Below are positions 46,801 through 64,000 of a stretch of 64,000 nucleotides of DNA, one piece after another. A program made the position numbers and the translations under genes. This stretch comes from Lates calcarifer (taxonomy: Eukaryota; Chordata; Actinopteri; Centropomidae), in NCBI RefSeq assembly GCF_001640805.2, contig NC_066838.1, forward strand, positions 1,179,530 to 1,243,529, in the 5' to 3' direction. The notes beneath the pieces are model-generated. The model was not told the DNA's origin. It worked only from the letters and a program-made list of their open reading frames with translations, and did no database searches. Position 1 is the stretch's first letter. Each line of letters opens with the position of its first letter.

Positions 46801-48096
46801 ATGTTCCACCAACAGGACCATCTGAAGAGCCAGCTGCAGGAGAGCCACCCAGCCAGCAGACAGCTCTTTCACTGCCAGGACTGTGGGAAGCAATACAACA
46901 CCCAGCTGGGTTACAGACGCCACCTGGTGGCAGCTCACAGCGCTGCAGCAGGCCTACCCTGCCCCGAGGGGGCGCCTTCCCTGCTGGAGCACCTGGGCGG
47001 CCATACAGACAGGCCACCCCCGTCAGAGGGCAGTGCTAATACTGCTGTGCCAGTGAGAGAGAGAAAGTATTCATGTGAGCGATGTGACCGCCGGTTTTAC
47101 ACTCGTAAGGATGTCCGACGGCATGCTGTGGTGCACACTGGGCGTCGTGATTTCCTGTGCCCACGCTGTGCACAACGCTTTGGCCGCAGAGACCACCTGA
47201 CCCGCCACTTGAAGAAGAGCCATGCCCAGGAGTCAGGGTTGATGCCACCCTGTACTCCCAGCACTCCTGTGGCTACACCGACCTCTGCCACCCAGTGCCC
47301 AGTGAAGGAGGAGCCCAGCCCTGTGACCTCTGATATGGGCTCTGTCTCTAAAGAGCCCATGGAGACTTTCTCCAGGGACATGTACAACTCCTACCCAACG
47401 GCCAATCCTGTCCCTGGGATGGGCCACCCTCATGGCCTCATGCAGGGCTCCTTGTCCTCAGGCATGGGTGTGGGTCGCCACAGGCCCCCCCAACCCTCTC
47501 ACCCCCATCACCATCATCTGCAGCCTCCAGCAGCTCCACAGCAGCAGCCCTACAGCAACATGGCCAGGTACCAGCATGGATCTACCTCATATCCTCGCAC
47601 CGACGTGGACAGTTTCCTGCTGGACCTGCAGAGTGCCCCCCCACCTCACCTGAGTGCAGTCAACTCCTCTACCTCTACTTCTGCTTCCCCCCAGAGGGAG
47701 GTTCTGGGTGAAGGGGTGGGTTCTGGTGGTGACCCCCACCTCTTGTGCCGGAGCCCTGCTGTCTCCTCAGCCGAGCTGTCCTGCACCACCAACATGGACC
47801 TCGGGCCTCTGTTGGGTTTCTTGCCTTTTAGCCTACCACCCTACAGCCCTCACATGGGGATGGGAGGGTTAGTGATGAGCTATCCACCAGCCACCACAAC
47901 CACTTCATCTCCATCCTCTTCCACTGGGCTGTCCTCCCAGGCCCCAGGGCCTTTTACCTTTTTCCAGCCTTCCCAGGCTCATGTACCCCAGGGCCCTGGA
48001 GCCCACAACCACAGCCAACTACCTCAGGCTTATAGCAGTCCTTCTATGAGCACTTCAGGCTCCCTACCTCACTACTATCAGGCCTTTCAGCAGTAA
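46801..48096 (+). CDS. plagl2: PLAG-like zinc-finger transcription factor, N-terminally truncated
   Basis: PLAG-family factors are nuclear C2H2 activators of growth genes such as IGF2. The 431-residue frame holds a complete finger 4 (FHCQDCGKQYNTQLGYRRH), a damaged finger 5 with a single Cys, and complete fingers 6 and 7 (YSCERCDRRFYTRKDVRRH; FLCPRCAQRFGRRDHLTRH). The C-terminal half has VDSFLLDLQ, LLGFLPFSLPPYSP, GGLVMSYP and YYQAFQQ, closest to PLAGL2 rather than PLAG1. It starts MFHQQDHLKSQL, inside what is finger 3 in other PLAG proteins (MFHRKDHLRNHL). An in-frame TAG (46795-46797) stands two codons before. Fingers 1-3 are therefore missing. The last three of seven normal fingers are decisive for the GRGGC core site, so partial DNA binding is plausible. 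Synteny with asxl1 matches human 20q11. A fish-specific plagx identity is the alternative. Confidence 0.8.
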   Translation: MFHQQDHLKSQLQESHPASRQLFHCQDCGKQYNTQLGYRRHLVAAHSAAAGLPCPEGAPSLLEHLGGHTDRPPPSEGSANTAVPVRERKYSCERCDRRFYTRKDVRRHAVVHTGRRDFLCPRCAQRFGRRDHLTRHLKKSHAQESGLMPPCTPSTPVATPTSATQCPVKEEPSPVTSDMGSVSKEPMETFSRDMYNSYPTANPVPGMGHPHGLMQGSLSSGMGVGRHRPPQPSHPHHHHLQPPAAPQQQPYSNMARYQHGSTSYPRTDVDSFLLDLQSAPPPHLSAVNSSTSTSASPQREVLGEGVGSGGDPHLLCRSPAVSSAELSCTTNMDLGPLLGFLPFSLPPYSPHMGMGGLVMSYPPATTTTSSPSSSTGLSSQAPGPFTFFQPSQAHVPQGPGAHNHSQLPQAYSSPSMSTSGSLPHYYQAFQQ

Positions 48097-48894
48097 GCAG
48101 CTCTGTCCCCACAAATGTTGCCTTTGTCGTGCTCATGGATTTTTCATCAAAAGGGTAAAACATGAGAACAGCATCTTTATTGTAAAACAAATGTGTTTAG
48201 CCTGTCGGTGCTTATGATGCTAATCTAAGTAGTTTTTTGTTGAACACAACAAATCACCTCATCAGTATTACCTCATTATTTAAAAAGGAAGCTTGAACAT
48301 TAGAGGAAATTTGATGGTCTCACTACAACCAAAACAGAGTACCTCTTTTCGTCAGACCTATTACCAACAGTGGAAGCACTTAACATACTTGTCACAGGTG
48401 CTGCACAATGCTGAGAGTCATCCAGTTTTAGGTTATCATGGTTAGAGAATATTTTATCCAGTTCTGAATCATGAGATAGAAAATGGCACCATCCATACTG
48501 AAACTGACTTGAGATTTTCTCATTTTAAAATATGAGAGCATAAACAGCCTTACAGAGGGAGAAAACTTAATGTACTAAAATATGCAATAATGAGCTTCCC
48601 AGCCAATCATCAAGCAATACACCAACTGCTGTGTCCAGCAGATAGAAATATTAAATGACCAAATTTCACGATCAGCCATTATTTCAAGTGGTGTACATTT
48701 AACCATTAATTCAGATTTAGTCTTTGGCCTGTTGGCCTAGTGTCTGTAAGTGCAGTCAGTAACACTTACAGTAACTAACTTAACAGTAACTGTAAAGCTA
48801 GACTGCACTGACTAAATTTTGACAGATGGATGACAGATTAAAGGAAAAATGTGAGAAATGAGTGGAGAAACAGAATGACCATTCCCTTATCTAT
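48097..48894 (+). other. plagl2: plagl2 3' UTR and downstream
   Basis: AT-rich, no coding signal. An ATTAAA near 48650 is a possible poly(A) signal; no AATAAA was found close to the stop codon. Confidence 0.4.
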
Positions 48895-49175
48895 AGGGAA
48901 AATTACTTAAACCATATACTGTGGCCTTCACAGTCACCAGATCTCAATCCAGTCGAACACCTGTGGGAGATTTTGGACCGACATGTTAGAAAATGCTCTC
49001 CACCATCATCATCAAATCAAAATAAGGGTACATCTTTTCGAGAATGGTTCCATCCCTCCAGTAGAGTTCCAGAGACTTGTAGAATCAATACAAAGGTGCA
49101 TTGAAGCTGCTCTGGCAGGACATGGTGGTCCAACACCTTACTAAGACACTTTATTTTGGTTTTTCCTTTAATTTA
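48895..49175 (+). pseudogene. Tc1-like transposase C-terminal remnant
   Basis: The frame reads [20 protein letters not shown], containing the Tc1 catalytic-region motif SPDLNPxEHLW, then degenerates. It continues into 'gcattgaagctgctctggca' and 'catggtggtccaacacctta', the 3' tail. The same tail lies at 1838-1915. The N-terminal half and 5' end are gone. Confidence 0.9.
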
Positions 49176-50638
49176 TCGCTCATCTGTGTCTAATCTATTA
49201 TTAATCAACTGAACAACTAGTAAATCAAAAATGTAACACATTGTTACTGGAATTGAACCAGTAACCACAGTCTCAGATTCTGATGCTCTGTATTGGACAA
49301 ATGTAACAGAAGAGCTCTTCGTGCTGAAATTCCATATTGGAAGCCCTGAGAAAATTTAGATGAAGTTATCTGACATCACATCAGCATAGTAACACAAACT
49401 AATAACTGCTACATAGCTACTTTTCCCTGTTCTTTAATGTAGCATCACTAGATTAAATGCACTTATGTTCATTTTCAACATTGCAGGTCATTAAAGGTCA
49501 AAGTCATGCTAACTCACAGAAGGCAGAAAGCTGCTGCTCCACTGCTATCTATAGGTAAAGGTTTTTCAGAACCTTTTTTAGTGCTCTTACCCTTTGGGCC
49601 AGAACATTTGACACAATAGAAACTGTTCAGACAGAGAAGTGTTGCTTAGATCAAATATTGCTGAACTCCATACACTGTATTTACTATTATTCAAAATAGT
49701 TCAGTTATTGAGACACAATACAGATCACCTGTAACTGAACTGGCAACCAACAGGTGAGCTTATTTGAAATTCCTGCTGGTTTTCTGAGATTCATTTGTTC
49801 CTCCCTCCTGTGATGCTCTCAGCATCCTTAGTGTGTCTTGTGCCTCTCTGCCTGGGCCTCAGAGAGCAGTGTGGTAGCCGTGTAATCCTTAAAGCCCTCG
49901 AATCTGCTGTGTTTAAAGGTCAAACAGAGAACTATAAAATATTCAGTTGCCGACACTCTGTGCCAACCATGTCACTGATTACAGGGTTGCTGCCTGTCCC
50001 TTTTAAAATACATGCGAGAAATAACCTCTGATAGCATCTCACAGAACCAACGCTTAGGTGCTCAAAAAATGTGTTATGAGAATAATGATGAAAATTCTGA
50101 ACTTGGTGGTAGGCAGTTTTTTTAATGACTTTTAAGGTAGGGTGGGGTATGTCAGATAAGTACAAAGTAGCAAAATATTTTTCATGACCAGCTTAGTGAC
50201 TGAATGTCCATGTTCCTGAACTGTGACACTTACAGTTTCATGCTTCTCCAATGACGCATGTGAACATCCCCACAGATCTATGCATTGAAAAGTGTTACGG
50301 CAACTTTAGGTTGCAGAGGAGGCGAGGTGCACACCTCCCACCCCTGTGTGTGTACTTGTATGGCTATGCTTTGACTTCTAGACCTTGGGAGTGAGGACCT
50401 TTGGGATAGATAGATTAGATGGATAACATATTGCAGTGCTTGTATGCTCTTTACGATGGCATGACGTGTGAGTGTACAGATGAGCATAAAAATGACAATG
50501 GTGGTGACAGCTAGCATTTTATATTTTCTGTTTTCCACTGGTTGAGAATTGGTTTGTGATGAACTTTCCATCTGCACTGCATGCAGTAGGAATTTATAGC
50601 AGCTTGTTGAAGAGATGCAGATACACACATTCATCTAT
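49176..50638. other. Intergenic, nothing recognised
   Basis: Only short open frames. A short GATA-like tract lies near 50405-50420. Confidence 0.4.
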
Positions 50639-50756
50639 CTTTGTGAGGACACTCATTGATATAATGCATTCCTTAGCCCCTTACCCAAACCTCAACAATC
50701 ACAACTAAATGCCCAACCCCTTACCCTAACCATAAGTAGAGGTCATGTATCCCTGC
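50639..50756. repeat. Telomere-like dispersed repeat
   Basis: 'tttgtgaggacactcattga', 'ataatgcattccttagcccc' and repeated degenerate TTACCCTAACC-type motifs, a pattern seen in many interstitial fish repeats. Confidence 0.6.
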
Positions 50757-53700
50757 CCCCCCCATTTCCATATTTTCCACAGTGGAAGGTGGCAACCCTA
50801 GTTACATGACATGACCTGGGGCACTTGGAACAGCTTTGTAATTTAGGCAAAGGGGAAGTCTCAGAGTGCTCCCTGTTACCTGTTTTGTGCTTTTCAAACT
50901 GTACCACTGGATTTGAGCAGATTGTAACTGTGACCTGCTTGTTTGAATTTCTGACTTTATTTTTGAATAGAATGCAGCATAAATTCTACAAATGCCTTCC
51001 AGAGCACTTGAACCTAACTTTTACAATGTCACTGTTGGTATTTACATCCATTTATCTGAGGCTGTGGTGTTGGATCACAAGACGTTCTGATGTACTTAGG
51101 ACTAAAAGGTGACTCCCCCTCTCGTCCTGGCCTTGTCTTTGCTGCAGACAGGAGAGCCAGAGAAGAGGCAGCTGAGGAGCAGCTGGCCTGTTGTGATTCA
51201 AGGTTCCTTTAACAGAGTTGCACTGCAGCATGGCAAGAATAATGGATCCTAACCAGCAGCTTTTCAATAACGGATACTCCACTTGTGAAATTGATCAAGT
51301 GTAGAAGGGATTTAGGAGCCCTCCAGCTGAATGTTGTGAGTGATTGATGTGATATTGGAAAAAGAGATATTTAGAGAAGAGAGATGATGTTGCTCTCTCT
51401 TTTGCCTTAATTCCGCAAACCACATGTTAAAGGACTTCTCTCATTAGGATTGTAACAAGCTTCAAAATGTTGCACCAATGTCTTAAAATGCTACTGTTGT
51501 GCCTCTCTAAGAGTGTCTAATCTCTTGACTGGGTTTAAGCACTTATGACATTAAAAAAAAAAGGATGAATTTGATCTGTACCTCAAACATACAGAACTGT
51601 GGGTTTCTGTTACTATTTGTATTTGATTCTAGTTACTTTGGCTCTTACTTGTGCCATTAGATTGAAACTATAAAGGTAGATTTTATGAATCTAAACTCTT
51701 TATCTAGCAGCAGACATTGATATTATAATTCAGTCAAACTTTCTACCTCTACCTTGTCATATATCTTTCTGCAAAAATCATTAGAAATAGTTTTAACCTG
51801 TAACAGTTAGGCAGTTTTTACCACTGTTGAACATGGGGATATGTTCAAAATTCAACTTTGAAGGACTGGGTACACACTCAAGTCCTAGTGGGGTGTTCCA
51901 GAGTCAAACATAGTTCTCTGTACTTGCCTTTAATGATATTTCTACTTATTTACTACCTCAGAGAAGAGACAGGTGACTGTCCATCTAACTGCAGAGAAAA
52001 TGACTGTGTATAGTTTTATTTTTGTCAGAACAAGCACATGTACTTTGTAGCTCCATAGTTTTTACTGAGGTTAGCTCACAGCAGAATGATGTCTATCTTA
52101 ACCAGAATCACATTATCTGTCAGCTGTTGTGTTGTAATGCTGTGTGTCTGCCTGTTCAGTCTGGAATGTTTACTCTGTTTAAGAATCTGGGCCTTGATCT
52201 AAAGGCATTCCACAGCTGCATGTTGGAATGTACAGAAAACACTTGGGTATTCTGGATTCCCACTTTGAGCACTTCACCTAAAAGTACTGTTCCAAATTGA
52301 CGGTCCTGCTCTAAGTGATGCATTTTTATCAGGAACCATGTTAAACATTCACTGATTCCAGCTTCTGCAGTGTTAGTGTTTGCTGATTTCCTGGTACTTA
52401 CCATTGTCAATTTGAATACCTTTTGTGGTGTTTACTCATCAATCAGACGCAGAAGCAGTTTGAACACATCAGTGGGGTTTGGCTGGGGTAAAATGCTGCA
52501 GCCACTGCACACCATTGGCTCAGGGAAAATCAGCTTGGATATTTCCTCTTTTATACGGTCACACAGACCTACAATACCAGACTCTGGGGAATCTTGAAGG
52601 ACCCATATTCATGATGTATAAATTGGTTAACTGTAAAGTAGTGAGTTGCAGTTTTGGGAATATGCACCACTAAACCAAAGTATCTGATAAGGGCCCTACA
52701 TTAGTACTACTTGTACTTTTACTATGTAAAAAAAGAGCATGAGGGAGACGCTCAGACCCTACCTAGTTTCATACCTCCACATAGTTGTGCAGATAATAGC
52801 TGCTGTCCATCAGGAAGAGACATGACATTGCAATTGCACTGTAAAATCTTGTAGAGAAGAGGTTGTTGAGGATAGTAGGTCAACAAAGCATGTGATGTTG
52901 ACACAGGGTGCTGCTGTTCCCACTCTGTTTCTTACCAACAGTAAATGTCAGTGTCTTTTAACTATAACCATAATCTTTTCTTACCCTTAGCCAAGCAGTT
53001 CTAGTTAGTAGGTGATGGATGACAAGAGCACTATTAAACCTTTTTCTTAATGATCTTTTGTAATTGTTGTGGAAGGTAGTGACAGATGATGATGTCTTGT
53101 CAATAGGAGTGCTTAACAATTGACCTGTTTTGTCATTTAGAAAAACACCTGTCTTATCACCTCTCTTGTCAAAATTTACAGGGTGCATATTCTAAACAAA
53201 TTTGCAATTAACTATATTACTACAAACACAGGGTCTGCCCAGTAGTAGGCTCACGTTGAAAAATACTCAGGCCATATTTTCAGAGAACCAATGACTCCGA
53301 CCTTGAGTCATTAACATGTATATATCATTATATTGGTACATGTCTTCTGTTTCTGCACAGTCTCTATGCCACGTTTGTAGATGGGACAATGTGTTTGAAT
53401 AACAACAAACACAAGTTGAAGCATTCCAGACTGAATGTACAGAGGCGGTTGAGAGCAGGGGTCACAGGATACCAGGACTCATTTCACTACATGACTATTC
53501 TGTACTGTTGTGTTACCTGCATTTAGGTTGGCTCTGAGAACCACCACAATGCAGGTTTCACTAACTTTAACTTAGACAAGTTTTGCTTTAGGTGTTTGTA
53601 TTATCACTTAATAGACTAGAATACATTGAAAAGAAAAGTTGTCATTTTCTAATTATCTGAGTATAAAGTAATACAAAATAAATCTTTAGATTTCCACTGT

Positions 53701-55100
53701 GTCTGTGTTGTTTAACTATAATGGAGTTGATGTTGGAGTTGGAGGGTGGTCAAAAATTAACCAAAGTTTGATTGACACTAATCTCAAGGAACAATGAAAA
53801 ATAATGAAGAAACCAGTAAATCCAGACATATTACTTGTCCCAACAGTTTGCAGAGCCTCTTCTGTACTGTCCTGATGATTTGGGCCAAACCAGTACAGAG
53901 CTCAACATCTTGTATATAAGCTGAACAGATATTAAGAATTTATACAATCATGTTGAGAAATCAAGAAATCACACCAACTCTGATGATATCACAGTGATGT
54001 CATTGTGGTTAATTGGCCTTGCAGATTAGAAATTCACTTCAATCCAGTGTTGTTGGAACTTGACCCTAAAAGTCAGGATATATTGGCATCAGCTGCCTTG
54101 CTCAATAACTTTGTGTTATTGTGTGATTTACAGTGCTGGAAGAAGTATTCAGATCACTTACAGGAGAGTATCACACGGTAACTCAAAACTAAGTGATAGA
54201 GGCAACAGCTCCTGTGTTCTGCACAGTAAAAATACTGACTGCTTCACACCAGTCTAGCTGTTGGTGGTTATGTGCCTATACACTGGTTTTAGGACTGATA
54301 TTAATCTGACATAAATAAGATGAAGATTATGACATGTTAGAGGCACTGTAATTATTATTATTAAGGTCTGTGCACCACAAATGTATGGGTACAACTCACA
54401 CCACATGGCAGGGGGAAAGGTCAACGAGCTCATCTGCATCGGATGCCCAAGACCATCTTTGAAAAAGACCATTTCTATTGAGTTAAGCTTAAGCAAAAGA
54501 AATATGGTAGAACATGACTGAAGAATGGTAATAAAATTGGGAAACAGCGTAATACAGCAAGAGGTGGCCATTACTTGGTTGGACACCAAAGTACAGAGCA
54601 TCATATCAAAGTTAAATGAAACTTTGCATGTCTTATGACTTACCTTACTTTCCTACCACAAAATGTGATCATCTCATGGATACGGTTTGGGTCCACAGGT
54701 TTTAAATCAGCACTGTATTTAATGGGAAAAAGGTCCCTCAAATCTTTGCCATCTGTGTAATACTTGGATGATGTTGAGCACATTTAATGTTATGCATTGT
54801 AATATGAAGGAGACATTAATATAGTACCTGAGGTAGGACCAGAGTTTAAAAGTATCCCTATTAGTGAGTACAGGTCAATGATCCGGGTGTAATGTTTTTT
54901 TTTCTTCTTTCTTAACCCTCAGGTATTTGGGGGATCTAATGTCGCGCCTCTGCACATTCCAGTGCTGTTGGTGGCAGTATACACAAAGCACTATTCACGT
55001 TGGTATGCGACCCGCCAATATACACAAAGAAGATACGGTTGACGTCAGGACGAAGACATATCAGTGCCAGTAGGCGGCGGTAATGCGACTCGACCTTATC
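50757..55100. other. Intergenic between plagl2 and mfn2
   Basis: AT-rich single-copy-looking sequence with no supported exon. Frames up to 116 codons (for example 54254-54604, minus) have no splice context or recognisable motif. Confidence 0.4.
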
Positions 55101-55461
55101 CATAGACCCGTCATAGAAGACAGGCGGAAACAGCAGTAGCACCAGAGAGGACATGCTGTTTGGTAAACAACGAAAACTATCAGTTTGGAATACATGTCTT
55201 CACGGCTATTTGGTTTTCTAGAAGATTTATATTGCCCGGATAACCGACAGTGCTGCAAATTAAGGGAGAGAAAAACAGCTTGCTGTCAGGCTTGCGTTTG
55301 CTTGAAACGTTCACTGACGCCCCCATCTAGTTAGCATAGCTACCGCTAAATTACCAACATTTAGTTGCGTATTAACGTTAGCAGTTAGTTATCTGGTAGA
55401 TATTTTTAAAAAGCCTCGGGGCCATGATGCAAGAGGAGTATTTGTGAAGAACCCATCCACG
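55101..55461 (+). promoter_or_regulatory. mfn2: mfn2 promoter and 5' UTR exon
   Basis: The sequence becomes less AT-rich here and a non-coding exon ends at 55461 with donor CACG|GTAAGT. The coding exon follows 1.67 kb later. The start of transcription is not determined. Confidence 0.5.
55424..55447 (+). other. Upstream ORF in the mfn2 leader
   Basis: ATG ATG CAA GAG GAG TAT TTG TGA, encoding MMQEEYL, ends 14 nt before the donor. If the leader exon starts to the left of it, it could lower mfn2 translation. Confidence 0.4.
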
Positions 55462-57126
55462 GTAAGTCATGACACTGCAACATCTAACGGTCTGTTACTT
55501 AGCAAGCCACTGTAGCAGCTAACGTTCGTCTTAAATCTAACTACACTGAAAGGCTAGTTGCCTTGCATTAGCATTGATTTTTCCCCACATACCGCGTTGT
55601 CGTGTCAGTTTGGCTGAGGAAAGTTACACCAAACTCACTTTTATTACAAAGACAGATCCCGATGGACATTTGACTGATTTAAGAGACTTTGGTGGATATT
55701 TACCGTACGGGGCATAACGTTAGACGGTTGCTTGGTAACATGTATATTATGTTATGTAATATAATAGATTTCTGCTGGATGTTCCCGGGTCGGTTTGTGT
55801 TGGTGTTATATACCGATTAATCACGACACTAAAATTATTACTCGGTTTTAATGTTAGCCATGCCCACAGTGTTACCTTCAAACTGTGTGAAAGGTCACAG
55901 CTCAGCAATGGCCTTCACCAGACTGGCGGTAGACACGGTGACAAATTCCATTTTGGGTATAAACAAGTTGGTACTGCTGAAAATAACGTGCATGGATCCG
56001 ATCATTCAGATTCCTCAGGAGAAAGCTAAGATGAAAACCTAAAATACTTAATATTTAAAATACTTAAAATATTTGGTGTTTAAATTGCAAACTCGCACAA
56101 GCTTTTGGATTATAGAATGGTAAAGCAGTATAGTGTCCTTTTAACATCATCAATAATTCCTCTGAAGAGATCAAAGCTAATAGAAGGAACAGACTGTGCC
56201 TCAGACAGTGCTTCTCGTGGCTTTCTGTTTCTGTGTTGTGTGTGCTTTTATGGACCCTTGAAGCTAAAGGTGTCAAAACTTTACATGCCAGGGGCCACAT
56301 TTAGATATTTATATAATATATTTTGTCCCGGGCCATGAACTTTTTCATTTTTTGAATGTTGTCTGTACCTTTTAGCAGCCTTCAGAGTGCATCATCATGT
56401 TGCATTTCAATGCTGCATGTCCTCTTGTACTCTTTTCACATCAGCAAAGACAGAGTTCTAGAGAGTGCATGAGAACACAGCCACATATTTCCCCATTTTT
56501 GCAGAAACGCTAGTGTCTGGGAAACTGGGAATAATTTCCTACAGAGTTGGGAAGTGTGCAGCATCCCTGTCACTGATTTGCCACAAAAAGTCAACACTTC
56601 AACTCCTAGTCCCAACCTGCATCAGAATGCTGTTGACGTCAGCTCAGCATTCAGTACTGTGAGTCCCTCCAAGCTTAGTCTTTGGACTTTCTGATGAACG
56701 GACCCCAGTCTCTTAACTTATATCTGCACTTATCTGTAAATAGTACTATTCCTCTGCACTTCTGGTCAGATGCTCTGCATTTAATTTGCTTTGTACCTGT
56801 ACTCTGCACAGTGATGATAAAGTTGACTCAAATTTTATCTAATCACATCACCCAGCTGGGTTGGCCTGTCAGAGTTCTTCCGGTGTCTGATATGGTGAAA
56901 TGACACCTAGCTTTCACTATAGGAACTTCATTGTAATATGGTTAGCAGGTCAAAATATTTTCAAAGCACATAGCCAGCCAGCTGTAATTTGGACATATTA
57001 TGTCAGTCTACTCTGTACTATCCCTGCTGTGAATGTTTATATCTCATTTTCTCTAAGTGAATTTCAGTGAAACTTTTGCTAGACATGCTTGTAAAGGTGT
57101 TTTTGATGTTTTTATTTTTTGTCCAG
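55462..57126 (+). other. mfn2: mfn2 intron 1
   Basis: Starts GTAAGT and ends TTTTTGTCCAG. It contains a short 'ggtgtcaaaactttacatgc' repeat-like piece near 56268. No other feature was seen. Confidence 0.5.
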
Positions 57127-57130
57127 TGCC

Positions 57131-62808
<5,678 letters not shown>

Positions 62809-64000
62809 GTAAGTTTAACACACATATTCAACAGAATTCTTTGTCCTTAATGTTAATCACTGGGCAGGCAGGAATGGAGGCCAACAACATTCATCATACT
62901 TGGTGAAATGTACATACATATACATTTTGTAATTGGTTTATATGTAAGGATTTCTGTAAGGATATCTGCATGCAGCCAAGCCCAAACTGCTGGATTAGAG
63001 TTGTATTTGAAGACTCATGCATGAAAGGCATCTTAAGCCCAAAGTATTATGGGGAATTGTAGTGATACTCGTCTCTGTGATGTGACCATATCCAGTAGTA
63101 TAGTGAGTCCAGTGACTGGGGGCGTCCCTGTTTCTGCTACAACCTTTCCTCTCATACAGGTGCAGAATGTAGGTGCATGTCAGCAGTTAGCTGTCGGTCA
63201 GCTGTTCTGTTTTTGCTGACCAGTTGGTTTTTGTCAGCAGCAGTAGTTAAAAAACAAAAATGCTTTCACGTTAGCTCATTTTCTAACACAGCTGGTGTCT
63301 GTCCTGTGTACTGGATTAGTGGATCCATACACATGTCTCTTACTTGCGGTGGCTGAGAGAGCTCAAGATGCTGCAGCTTAAGAAAACACATGCAAACTGC
63401 AAATTGATGAAACACAAGCACATTAAGAAAACATGTTAGCTTTTTAGGGGGTTTATTTTAACATTTAGCATTGCATCAGATGTTATTGCATGCGTCTTAC
63501 GTTTAAGATCATCAACACCACTGACATATAGCCAACTCTAATATCTTCAGAAGTCACAAAGCATTGAACAAAAAGGACATCCCAACTAGGCTTTAGCAAT
63601 TATTTAAAATATTATTAAATTCGCTGTGGCCAAGTGCAACATCCAAATCACAGGAGCTGTAAACCTTTGATAAACATATCATTATAAATGAAGTGGTGTT
63701 ACAGAGATGCCTGGGCCTACAAATCTATTCTCCAGATGTGAGGGAACATGTTTGTTTGATACAGACCCCAGCAAAACTCACATCATCATTTTAATATATA
63801 TATATATATATTTTTTTAGTGAAAATAAAATTAAAAAATTGTCACTGATTGTTCAGCCCTAGTTCCAGCCAGGTCCATCAGTCCTCACCTGGAAACATTT
63901 TGGTTGTTGTCTGTAATTGGTTGTGTTGTGTATATTTGCAGCACATGTGTTTTTAGACTAATAAAGATGTTTACTTAATTAGCTTAATTGTCTGTTTGCA
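62809..64000 (+). other. mfn2: mfn2 intron continuing past the right edge
   Basis: Begins with donor GTAAGT after K-N. No exon matching the next mitofusin segment was found. A (TA)n tract lies at 63794-63811. Confidence 0.6.

Noticed and set aside
54936..55154. 72-codon minus-strand frame near the mfn2 promoter
   Set aside because: No homologue recognised; the flanking 'ggcggcggtaatgcg' looks like promoter or repeat sequence.

Overview
This is a vertebrate, almost certainly teleost (probably percomorph), nuclear genome window. The exons are short and bounded by GT-AG splice sites. The encoded proteins are clear orthologues of vertebrate genes, and the gaps hold typical fish repeats: Tc1-like tails, L2/I-type LINE remnants, GATA and AC/TG microsatellites, and a degenerate Gypsy. 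I see no prokaryotic genes, CRISPR arrays or operons.

Layout from left to right. (1) The 5' end of porcn (Wnt O-acyltransferase porcupine) lies on the minus strand at 169-799 and runs off the left edge. (2) A repeat-rich gap covers 1700-4260. (3) A complete myt1 gene (neural CCHHC zinc-finger repressor, 21 coding exons, 1201 aa, 7 fingers) is on the plus strand at 6491-20682, with a GC-rich 5' region near 4380-4912 and a poly(A) signal at 21638. (4) A complete asxl1 gene (Polycomb/PR-DUB cofactor) lies tail-to-tail with myt1 on the minus strand at 38024-24052. It has 12 coding exons including a 3-nt microexon, and three apparent one-base frame breaks. (5) A repeat-filled gap covers 38.3-43.6 kb. 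(6) A plagl2-like zinc-finger gene on the plus strand has a promoter and first exon near 43.6-43.8 kb and a coding exon at 46801-48096. Its N-terminal fingers are missing and an in-frame stop sits inside the remnant of finger 3. (7) A quiet 7-kb gap with Tc1 and telomere-like repeats follows. (8) The first 465 residues of mfn2 (mitofusin 2 GTPase) are on the plus strand, with a 5' UTR exon ending at 55461 and coding exons from 57131 to 62808, continuing off the right edge.

MYT1, ASXL1 and PLAGL2 are all on human chromosome 20q, so the central part looks like a conserved 20q-type synteny block. porcn and mfn2 (human Xp11 and 1p36) flank it through lineage-specific rearrangement. The genes do not form a pathway. 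myt1, asxl1 and plagl2 are nuclear regulators, porcn acts in the ER on Wnt, and mfn2 acts on the mitochondrial outer membrane.

I do not find an undescribed system. The best leads are the plagl2 truncation with a preserved stop codon in finger 3, the clustered frame breaks in asxl1, the asxl1 microexon, and the repeated use of TG microsatellites at 3' splice sites. All exon borders were read by eye from splice consensus, codon phase and remembered family sequences; no alignment was run.
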